Under the pieces are notes generated by a model that saw only the letters and a list, made by a program, of their open reading frames with translations, was not told where the DNA came from and made no database searches. The position numbers were made by a program, and so were the translations under genes. A stretch of DNA of 64,000 nucleotides, taken from Otis tarda. Lineage: Eukaryota > Chordata > Aves > Otidiformes > Otididae. The stretch lies in NCBI GenBank assembly GCA_026413225.1, contig CM048555.1, positions 80,855,785-80,919,784 on the forward strand, given 5' to 3'. This document shows positions 39,301 through 51,300 of this stretch, piece by piece; the first letter of the stretch is position 1; every line of letters starts with the position of its first letter.

Positions 39301-42300
39301 TTTCCTATGATTAATATCAATGAGTGAAAAAAATTAGCCTCTGTTTCCAGCATTTTGAGGATTATTAGAAATTATTATAATGAATCAGTAACATAGTTTA
39401 AGGCGCAGAGAATAATGCTGCGTTATAAAGAGAAGGTTTATTTTTCACAGGTGTACTACTACCAGTGCGCTAAAAGTTATACCACCAGAACACTCCGACT
39501 CCACACGGATGAAAATGAGTGTAACCAAGAACAGATAAAGGTGAAACACTGAATCCTGTAACCGATCTTTAACTAAACTGTGATGACTACATGTGAAAGG
39601 AAGCAGCAGAAACACTTAGCTTTTAGTAGAGGTGTTCAAAATGGAAAATATTATATTACTGGCAGTAATATAAATTGCACTCACATGCAAGGGGTAGCAA
39701 TAATAGAATATTAAACATTTTATGTAGTGGTTTATTGCCACAAAAATACAAATAACGTGAACGGGCATGGCGGTGGGGGAAGGTGGAGAGAAAACAACAA
39801 AAACAACAAAAAAAAAACCTAACCTCACATTGTCTAGATTGGTGTAAATTCCAGAATACAAAAATGTCATTGGGAGAAATAAAACCCAAGATATTTTATG
39901 TCAAAAATAAAGATGACTGTCAAATAATAGATACACAAACCCTACCAGCATTACTGAAAATAATCCATCAGTCTTTTTGGATACCTCAAGTGAGAGCCTG
40001 ATGCACCACTAATGGTGCATTAACAGAGCTAAAAACGTGTTACGAAAAATGGAGTTATAACAAATTCACCTGTCCTGCAGGAACATAACCTGAAGAATGC
40101 TGTACTTGAACGCAGCAACAACTACTTGCATGCAAGTAGCAGTTAATGTTTCTCTCACCTAGGCTAGGAAATGGCTGCACGCACGTTCTTTCACATCAGA
40201 AACCTGAACCCCATGTGGAAAACACCGTAATGTCCTTCCTGTACGGATCAAGGATGAAACACGTGCGGCGTCCAGCCGTATCATGCATTAGCTACTCGGA
40301 ATTATGTAACGTGGAAGAGTGCTACGCTGGGATTAGTATGGATGGAACAAACTTAGTGGTGAATCACAATAATTAGAACAAGAAGCTAACTACAAGGAAA
40401 CACCAAGTCAGAAAACTCCGTATTATGTTAGAAAACCAACAGCTATTCCGATTAAGTGATGCAGAAACCCTAACTATTCACCTCTAGGATGCTCACAGCT
40501 GTACCATAATTAGGTTTTTAACACCCCACAGGGGTTTTTTTTGTATTTCAAATTGTATTAATGATAACGCTTGTAATACACCAACACACTTCACACAGTT
40601 TTTCACATCTTGGAGCTAGGATTAGCAATATCGAAGCTAGCACACCAATTGAAAAAGCATTCTGAGACGCAGATGATCAATAAATTGGAAAGAATCAATG
40701 TCCACGTTAATGTGGTACATTCCAAAATGAGTATTGTCCAAACCCTGAGAGAAATTTAAGGACTTGTAACAAAGATATTACTGTTGATATGAATGAAGTA
40801 AGAACATGTGTATAAACTTGTGTTTAAGCACCTGAACAGAGGACTCGTTAGCAGAAGGTCCTGTGCTCTGACAACAGGAGGATGACGGCAAGGTTGCTGC
40901 ATTTCACATGCACAGCTCCCTTCTCTGTTAGCCCAACAGGACAGCGGACCACAGCGGAGCACCGCTCCAGGATCTGATAGCTTGGATACATAGGCCGCTG
41001 TGTTACAGGCAAGCTCAACCACTTGGGGGGAAAAAAAAAAAAAAAAAAAAAACCACAAAAAAACCACACAAAAAACAAAACACCCAAAGAAAACAAAACC
41101 AAAAAAAATCCAAAAGAAACTGAAAGTGGGTAAACATGACTTTAGACTTTTTGTAAATACTTACCACCTTCCCCTTCCACATAGTCTTTGTTATGCTAAC
41201 TTCCTACACAAGCAAATCCCTTTATCTGGCTAGTTTGGATTAAATCTTGCAGTAGCACAGTACTTCCAGCTAAAATTCCTCTGGTTTTCCTCTTATCTGA
41301 AAAGGAATACCTATACTGACCAGTTAAAGAGCCGTAACACTTATAAGACAGCTTTGTAAAGGGCTACTGAAAATCTTTTAAAACTGTATTTGGAGACGGT
41401 CTGTAAAGAAATTCTGTAAGAAGCAGTGAAACACAAGAAGCAGTACACAGTCGTCTTAATACATAGCAAGGGGTGCAAGCATGCACACACTTATCAAATA
41501 GTTTTTCACGTTATCAGTACATCTACTTTACTATTATATCTACTATTTTGAAATCAATGAAGATTTTTGACTAACAAATTAATACAGATTTTAAGGACAC
41601 AGAGAACGATCACCTTACCTAGACAGAACTCAAAAAATTTCTAACTTGGCTCAGGTTTACTGTTAATTCTAAAGAAAAACAAGACTACAGTTTTCCCCGA
41701 GGCTAAAAACAATCAGTTCACGTGTTAAAAGATCCAAGGAAGGTACACAAGCTCTCTATCTCATTGTGAAGATGGGCTTTGACAATAAAATTACACAGAA
41801 TGTATTTTGTAAACAACAGTTCTCCCTAAAAGACGTCAAATCCAGATTAGGAATTCATTTAAAAGGAAAATTCCAATTGTTTAGCAGTTAAACAAAAGGC
41901 AACTTTGAGCATACCCAGCAGTAAGCCATGTGCTGTATCTCCACAAGACTGCCTTCTAGATCCCTCTGCTGAAGGCAACGCTCCTTCCTCCAGCGTGGGG
42001 AACTCCGTCAGGTCGTTTCTATCACAAGTCAGGCCAAGCTTTGTCTCTGAGGCAGCAGTTAAATGACTGGCATCCACTTCTGCTGGAAGTTTATACCATG
42101 GCTCGACTCCCTAAGAACAGGTGAGGAGGAAAAAAAAAAAAAAAAGTGCTCAAGCATCAAGAAAGCTTTATAAGACATATTTCCAAAGAAAATAAAACAA
42201 AAAAAAACCAAACAAACAAACTGAAAGTGGGTAAACATCAATTGACTTAGACTTTTTGTAAATAATGATCAATCATTTATAAGGCAAATCATTATCATCA

Positions 42301-45300
42301 TTAACTTATAATCACGTATATGTTACCGTAAGCGAGAAAGTGCAGTGAATTGGTAGGAGCACAGTGCTATCCCTACTTAGTAGCTGCAAGCTCTTCTACC
42401 TTTTGAAACACTACTGAGGTATTACAAACTACTTTTCACACCAGAGTTTTGCTACATGAACTACAATCTTTCCACAAGATTCTTATAATCACTTGGAAAT
42501 AGAATTTTTTAATCAACTCTGTCTTTTCAAAACAGTGATCTTATGCACTTCTCAGAGTAATTAAATATTTGGCAGCACATCCAGATAGAACTACTGCGAC
42601 TGTAACACGATGGGAGTACAGTTTTCCCTAATCACACAAGGAACCTGTCATTAAGGTCTAAAAGAAGTCAAATTTCACGCGAACTGAAGCACAGCTCTGT
42701 GCTAAAATATAAATCGGCTATTTTGAGGCAGACAGGTCTGATAATTTAAGGGGCAGTAGCAGGACCAGGATTATAGTAAATTACAAACAGAATACAGATC
42801 AAAGATGCTGTTGCAAAGAAAAAAAAAAACCAAACAAAACAACAAACACATTACACTGGAAAATATACTAGGTTTATAATCAGAAAACAAAAAGAGGGAA
42901 GAGGGAGGGAAAAATAAATAAATAAATGAAATCACTGAACTACTGGGGATTCAGTTTTGAACGATAACTGTTGAAAAGGTTTGTAGCACTTGGGTGAAGA
43001 CTAGACTAGATGATTCATCAGAGATCACCACAGTCCTATTTTTCTGCTGTTCCAAGACACACAAACACAGACCTTTGCAGGGCAAGGACAGTGGAGCTCT
43101 AAATTATAGATATAAAGTACTTAATATTCTTTTCAATCACATAATCAACCTTTAACCGCAACCAAAAGAAAGCACAGTACAAATACCCAATTAACAGCAG
43201 TTCTCTGACGTATCGCTTCTCCTAGGGAGATCCCACTGGTAACCGACGCCTGGGTTTCGCTACTGCTGCGGCTTAAGGATTCCTCCTTCCAGTCACGGCG
43301 TGGTGGAGTTGTGGCAATAGGCTAAAAGAAACGATATGTGTTTTTAAAACAGAAATTCATTTCTTGGTATTTCAACATGTGTATATATTTAAGTAATGGA
43401 CAATGAAATACATAAAATGCTCAAGTCATCCCAAACCCCGAAAATTGGGCGTCTACGTCAACGTACTTAAGCAGTGACTTAAATTCCATCCAGAGTCCCA
43501 AAACTTAACAAAAAAAAGCCCCACAGTGAGTCTGATTTTCTGCACATTAGCCAATCATTTCTGAGGGCCAGAAACGTATTTCTCATTTCCAACCCATGTA
43601 CATGCAGCCCTGAGTAAATCACAAAATACCAAAAAGACTCATCATCTTGGTCAAAATCAGGTTCTGGCATTTGTCCTGTCTGGTTTACTAACAGTGGTTG
43701 TTGGGTTTTTCTAATAGTAATTATTTTATGTAGATTGTTTATTTATTTGTTATTTTATCAAAAACAAAAGGCTTTTATATCAATTCTATAAACTAAATTT
43801 TAAAAGCCTCCCTACGTAAATATCTTAAAGCAAGTCTAGGTTGATTTCTATATCATAATTTAGCGACACCTGACATACTTTGAGGTCATGAACTGAAGTT
43901 AAATTGGACTTCCACCTAGAGAAGCAGCTGTAACATTTTTTTCCCCACGAGGTAACAGAGGAAGCTGTTTTGCAGTCAGAATGAAATTTCTATCGTATCC
44001 CATGCCTGAGGTCACAGCAACCGTGACAGCTTTCCCCAGACAAGACAGCCAGCCAGGTTCAAACAAAACGGTATATAATTGTGAAAACAGACATTTTTGG
44101 AACACCAAGATTCAGCCCAAACAAAAAATGTTTCAAAAAAGTAGTTATGGGTTTAAAAAAAAAAAAATTCCGGAGAGGGTCAGTGAGAAAGACAAATTAT
44201 TTCCCACAATCCTGGCTTCTACATGAATAATTATAATAATGTCGGATATGTGCCTTCAGTTATGAAGTCCTCCAGCAACAACTGTCTTTTTTCTAAATAG
44301 ATTTTCTGATAAATTGGTCTAATATTCATTTGGAAGTTTCCATTCAGTAGCGCAGATCTACCTTGACGGACGATTTACAACCTTTATCACAAAAAAAAAA
44401 AAAGCAAGCCATGAGAGTTTTCATCAAGACCTTAATTACATTCTAAGAGATGAGACACAAACTTGGAGAAAAGTCCAGAACACAGACCTGTTTCAATGTA
44501 AAAGGAACATGTAAAATTCAGCATTTGAGATGGTTTTTTTTAAATGTGAGTATTACCTACCAGATTAGCTAAATTGTCACATGAACTTTGTTTTGTTCTC
44601 CTTAAACACTAAAAAGCTGGAAAGGATGTGAATGAAAGCGTAACATTTTTTTATTTTATTTTTTTTTAGTTTATTACAAGACTTCCAGTCCATACTGGAA
44701 CTTCAGAAAGGTGAGCTCGCTCTTGACCACGGCACCTCAGTTGAACGTGATTCTGATACAAAACATAACATCTCCAATCCATCTACAAAAAATAAATTAC
44801 AGCCATCACAAACGAACGTTTAACCATCTCTTCTGTTCCTAAGAAGCTATTAGTTCTGCCATGGAGACAGTGGATTTAAAAATTTCGGAGACGAGCTGAG
44901 GGAAATGCCTTCAGTTCTGACTCACTTGTTCAAGAGACACCTGAACTAATCACTATCCACCGGCTGGGTTGTCACCTAGAGAGTTTGGACCTTCCCTCTA
45001 ATTCCCAACTACACGGATCCAAGCTTGCGGTGAATAGTTTATTTGCACCCTTACTACCTCTGAGAACACGCAGAGCCGAAGACAGGCTGAACTTCTCTTG
45101 CATTTGGTCAGGGGACTGCCAAGACCCACCAGCAAAGCACCAGGTGGGTTCCTATTAGCTTCATCCTCAATTCTGTCCATGAACAACAGGCAACCCCTAA
45201 ACTCTTCCTCCCTGGAAACCGCAGTCTACTTCACTCGTAAGATGGCATTCCAATGCAGGATTTTTCCTTTCACCCCTTAGATGCCCAGCTTCTCCTCTAA

Positions 45301-48300
45301 ACTAAGCCACTTGCTCAAATGTCCGACAGCAAACTAAAGAACATTGCTGGGGCAACACATTTTTCAGGCAGTTACAAAAACTTCAACTGTACATAGTTAT
45401 CTCACCAATTTTAGCTTTTGGAAAGACAACAATTTCCAGAATTTCAGTACCACATGCCATCTTAAATCCACTGAAATAAAACACGACGTAGTTCTCTATA
45501 CAGGTCAGCACTGTCAATAAACTACTTGCAATGGCAAGAATATTTTTGTCCAAGTTCAAACAAGCTCCAGCGCTCAAAAGGAAGATGTTTATTACTGATG
45601 TGTAAATCACACCCATGAAACGAGGACTCAACCAAGTAGGAATTACTCATCCAAATGAATAAAATAATAACTTTATTTGAGCTTTGTATCGAGACTAAAG
45701 ATAATCATGGTAGCCTGTATGCATATATTCAATCGCTATCGCATTCCCCAACTTCCTATTGTTCATACTAATCGAGTAATTAAAAGACGTACACCGAAGT
45801 GTACGTGACAATAGCTCTGAAGGCAAAGCATTCCAGTACCTATTTGGTAATTTAATTAGGCGTATTATTGAAAATTTGGTTTTACAATATGTATCTTCAG
45901 AAAAGGGCAATTTTATTAATCCAACTGGAAATTAATAGCCTTAGGTACTGGAAATTAATAGCGTTAGGTGAGGGACCCATAATATGGTTAGAAAACTAAT
46001 TCCAAAAAAAAAAAAAAAAAGTACTGGTTTTATTTAGATATGCTGAGCACAGCTAATTAAGTGGGTGCTGTAGAGAATATTAGAATGGATGAGTAATGAC
46101 AGCATTCAAGATGCAAACAATGAACAAAAGACTCAACAACCGAACTATGCGTGTTATTCTTCATTCTCCCCTGTACAATGACCTTCTTCAGCCTACAGTG
46201 AGCAACTCCTCTCAAAATCATTTAATTATTCGGATACCTGTCAACCACTTTAATTAAAATCCTTTCCCTATGCTGCAGCAGACTTCCCTCACTCTGCCCA
46301 CCAGCACGCCAGAGGAATCACTTCGCATCAAGAGACTTCTTCAGTTCTCCAAACCTACTGATTAACTTGCTTTCAGAACAAAAAATAAAAAAGTTGACTG
46401 GCAACCTAAAGAAAATATGACCAAGATAATAATTTCATTAAACCTTATAGCCAAACTCTTAATTTGAGCCTTTTTCCATACAGTTCCAATGCACCTGGAA
46501 TGATATATTCTTTGTCACAACACTGCAAGAAAAATACCATGAAAAACACCATCTGAACAGGTTTCTTCTACCTGTAGCTTCATCTCTTAATCTTTTAACA
46601 GAATATTTTATCATAGAATGGAAAAAAAGAAAAAAAAAAGCACAACTCACTATCAACTATCAAGTGATCAAGACTCTTCCTTGGAGAGAGAATCAAACTT
46701 GAACAAGTCTTGGGTGAACGAGGATAAAATGCGAGTAGAAGGATAAAGTACAACTGAGCCTCCACTTTGAGGAAATTTCTTTCCCAGAAGTACTTCTCCT
46801 CCCAAACGCTCCCTTAGCACTTAGCTTTCAAAACCCATTCATTTCATGTTGGAATCTGGAATAAGTTCAACCAGGCTTATTTTGGAAGAACAGAGCCAAA
46901 GATGTATCCTATGCAGATTTCTCAAGAAGAAATTGGTGGAGAAATGCTAACAAGTTATGATGCGATTACCACAAATAGCAATCTTCTAGAAGATTCAGAG
47001 TACAATTAGATCCAGAGCTACCAAAGCCTGAACTACTCAGGCACCCAGAAGAGCAGGAAGGAATCAAAGCAGCATTACTACTGCTAAGGGTACTTACATT
47101 GCGCCTTCCACGCAAAGACACAAAAATGTTTCATAAAATGACTCACAGGACTACTTTAGAATGTACATGATAAATATTTATCCTCCCTTTACTAGGCACA
47201 GAGAACTTAGCGTACAATGATACGGCAAATCGGCGGGCGGAGCTGATTACCCGAGTAGTCTGGTCTGACCATAATGCACATCTCTTCTTCAGTGCTCTAA
47301 GATTTCATCCGTCCCTGCCCGTAGCTTATGAGAGAAAGTAAAAAAGAAGAACATCTACAGCACCACAAGCCAAGGAGATTAAAGAATGAGACCATGAAAT
47401 AAGATATGAAATAAACGTTTGTATGACAATTATATACCCTTTACCTACCTAAATATTTCATGTGATTAGCTGCTGTCATTGTCGCAGCGATGCTACAGCA
47501 TCGGGAACACGGAAAGTGCTCTGCACAGAGGCAGACTGTAGAGAAAACGTATTTACAGAGTCAATTCCGGTTAAAATATAGTTTTAATGATTTTGCAGCA
47601 TGCACCTTCTTGATCTAAACAAGAAACATTCTTCTTTTTGTTTAAGCAAGCAGAAAAAAAACACGATGACAGAAAATCAGCAAATACTTACTGTCAGTCT
47701 CCCAACTCCATCCAGGTTTACCGCTTCTGATTTCCGGCTCACTGTTTGTTAACGTTTCTTATCAAAATGCCCATAAACTATTGATCTGTCTGCAAGGCTA
47801 CTGGGAGGTGGGAGGGGAAGAAGATTTGAACTGTGGATGGTGGGAGGGAGATGAAGCAGGACACCCATGAAAGGAATATAATTGGTCAGAAATTCTCCAC
47901 TGAAACTTGCTCCTCAGAAAACATGAGTTGTGTTCAACCCAAGAAATCCCATACGAAAGAAAAATCTACCATCAACGACTGATTCTCCCAGGAAGGCAAC
48001 CATTCTGAAAAACCGGCCACTCAATAAACCAAAAGCTCTACAAATCAAGAAGCAATCCTACTGCCCCAGCTTCGGAGCAGCCCATCTCACAAACGCCCAG
48101 TGAAACCATTACATTTACCCATTCCAATACCACTGCTTAAACTGTTCAACTCTTGCACATCGCCACAAGAACAATGTCCATGGTTCTCACTAACTGCGTT
48201 AGTTATACATTTAATAAAATCTTCCCAGAAAAACCTAAGGCTTCTTTGGAGATCGCCCTTTCAAAATTTCCTCCGAAGAAAACAAAACCATGCAAGTTTT

Positions 48301-51300
48301 ACACAACTGCATATATCCACAGCTGCTTATATCCAGATTTCATGCTCTGAAATCAAAGAGAATCAAAAGTTAATCATGCTTGAGATACTGAAGTAACAGG
48401 AGGACGGTAAGGAAAGATGATCACTTCCTGAAGGCAAATACTTCCCACACAAGTAGGATTCTCCTGCTGGCACCCGACCTTGAGTTGTGTTTTCACGTAA
48501 CGAACGCCCCAGCTCAAAGTGGCACAGCTTCAGGGCCACGCACTCATCAGCTGTGGTTTCTCACGCTTGCACACATAATGCTGCGAGGCATTCAGCACCG
48601 CTCTTTAAAGAAACCTGAGATGGCATTAACAAACCACCATAAGGGAAATAATCTCCCCTTTTCAAAGACAGCCAAGTCACCAGGACCTCGGGGGTTAGCA
48701 GCTGGAAGGAAGGAACGGAAACAGGCAACGGCACATTCTGTTTCGTTATTTCATTTTTAATCCTCATACCAAAGAGCAATACTAAAGAAACAGCACAATG
48801 GAAGGGATCTGTCACATATTAGCAGCATGCACGGCAGGGCACAGGGTACATAAAGTCATTGCAAGTGAGAAATACATTAGGATTTAGTAAATTAGTATAA
48901 TCATCTCTGAGGGCTTCCATATAATTCAACTCAAACGAAAAATTTAACAAGGTTTTTCTTGTTAAATTTTTTCTTTTTCCAATACAACACAAGTTAGTGT
49001 TTGCTGTTAAATACACAGCGAGAGAAAAAGGTAAAGCTGAAAAACCACAACCACCCCCAGACAACACAGGGCCACTAACTGAAACGGTGGGACCAGCAGA
49101 TCCTGTTTGGCATGCTCAGCTGATGCTACATTTCATGGAAAGAGAGAGGAAGGTTTCTCAGTTTTGAGCCACTGGAAGTTTGAATATCCAGGCTTAGCTC
49201 TCCTCACTTTATTCTGACCTACAGACCACTAAAAATATCCTAGTAAAAAAAATAATACAATATAACATAGCACAACAAAGAAAAAGATGTAGAGAAACAC
49301 AGGGGAAAAAAAAAAACCTACCTAAATGAGTTATTCCAACACTCCGATCTTCCCAAAACATCAGAAATGCAATTCTTCCAAACACTTCATTTTATCTCAT
49401 TTCACCCTTCTAAAGATCAGAGGTACACGGCGCCAGAGCGGCCTTCCAGTACAGAAAGGGGGCCTACAGGAAAGATGGGGAGGGATTTTCAACAAGGGCA
49501 TGTTGCGCTAGGAGAAGGGGTAATGGCTTTAATCTGGAAGAGGGTAGGTTTAGATTGGATATTAGGAGGAAATCCTTCACTGTGAGGGTGGTGAGGCACT
49601 GGCCCAGGTTGCCCAGGGAGGCAGTGGATGCCCCATCCCCTGGCAGTGGTCAGGGTCAGGTTGGACGGGGCTTTGAGGGACCTGGTCAGGTGGAAGGTGT
49701 CCCTGTCCATTGCGAGGGGTTGGACTGGGTGATCTTTAAGCTCCCTTCCAACCCAAACCAACCTGTGATTCCATGATCAGGTCAATTCAATATACGTCTG
49801 TGTTTCAGTTTCCTTATCCATCAGAACACAGAGCTGTAAAATCATCAACCCTGCAAAACCAGGTAGTGGAGCTCCGGACCAACTCCTCCAACATCAGTGA
49901 GCATTTACACCAAATTAGGTGATCACATAACAGTGGTAGAGGTGGATCCCCTCTCTGAACTTGCCTCTGCTGGATTTCACCTTGCTAACTTCAGGATTTG
50001 TTTTTCCTCATTTTGTTAAGAACACTGCCGATTCTGAAGCCATTTTCCAAAGCACTTATCACTTTCCCCAGCATAGTCTTATCTACTTATCTTCTAGGTC
50101 TCACCATCTACTAATCATGCAATTCATCAATGAAAATACTGAACAGGAATGAGCCAGAAAAAAAAACATCAAAAACCGTCCCTGAAATGCCTTCCAAACT
50201 TGCTGCATATTTTCTTGGCTTGTCCCAAGATGAAAACCTCTTCTGAGGTCACGATACAATCATATGCCGCCATCCCTTTAGCTATTGGATCACTTACTGT
50301 CTCAAAGATGACAATGAAATGGGTTTGAAATCAATTGTTCTTGTCACAGTCACAGTGGGTATTTTCTCAACAATTTATTTCAAGTGGTTTCAAATAGTTT
50401 GTTCTAAATTCTTGCATTTCTGCGCTTTTATCGCCTACTCCTAGTGGATAACCAAACATACAATATAAAAACTCCAATTAATGAATAATTAAACAAACAT
50501 TTTATTTTTCAGACAAGCATAAATTTGACTGTCTGTACACACAATTAGTTTCCAATACAAGAAAAGTCCTACAAACCCTGGGCGCATTTGCTGAATAACC
50601 GGACCCAAAGGATGCATGACCAAAATCCTTCACCGGAGGTTTCTTCATAGCTGCACAACTTCTACTGCATACTAAAAAGTTCTTGTTCTTATTTGCCCAT
50701 TAGTTTACGTTCAAATTGTACATGGTAATAACTTCTTTAGAGCTACAAAAAGTCGTCAGGAAGCAGCAGCAAGCTGAGGTGCCAGCTCCCTGCCATCACC
50801 TGTACCGACAGTGCAGTGCGAGCCTCACGCCACACGGAGTCAGCAACCCGCTGCTGCAGGGCAAGGTCTTCCCCAGCTGCGGGGAAGGAACCGAGGACCA
50901 CGGAGAAACAGGCAGAATTTACCTGTTAGTGGTCAATTCCACGTTCTGTGGTCCTGAAGATTAAAGGAACAACTTCTCCAGAACACAAAGAACGTAGGTC
51001 GCACTGTCTCATACCTACCTGCTCATCTCACGGTGCAATTATCAGCTTGGAACAAACGGTCAAGGAAAAGCAAAGCAACCGTCGAGCAAAAGCACTTCAA
51101 AGGCCACGTGCAAACTCAGAATTCCCCTCACGCGACGTAAACGCGACTGCATTTCACAATAACCCAACAATTTAATTTATTGTGGCTTTATAGTCCATTA
51201 GCAACTCTACTTTGTGCGGCAGAACACAAGGTAAAAAAGCTTCATTCAAATACAGAATAAGTTGTTACATCAGAGAATGCTTTTGGCCAGAAGCCCAGTA

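Larger units (their letters stand above)
32065..41914 (-). other. ALMS1: ALMS1 intron 4
   Basis: Intron of 9.85 kb. It has no CR1 that I can recognise, unusual next to introns 6 and 9. It contains poly-A runs (32764-32778, 36110-36127, 37541-37560, 41030-41052), a perfect hairpin at 38012-38049 and one copy of a direct repeat at 41117-41159. Confidence 0.75.
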
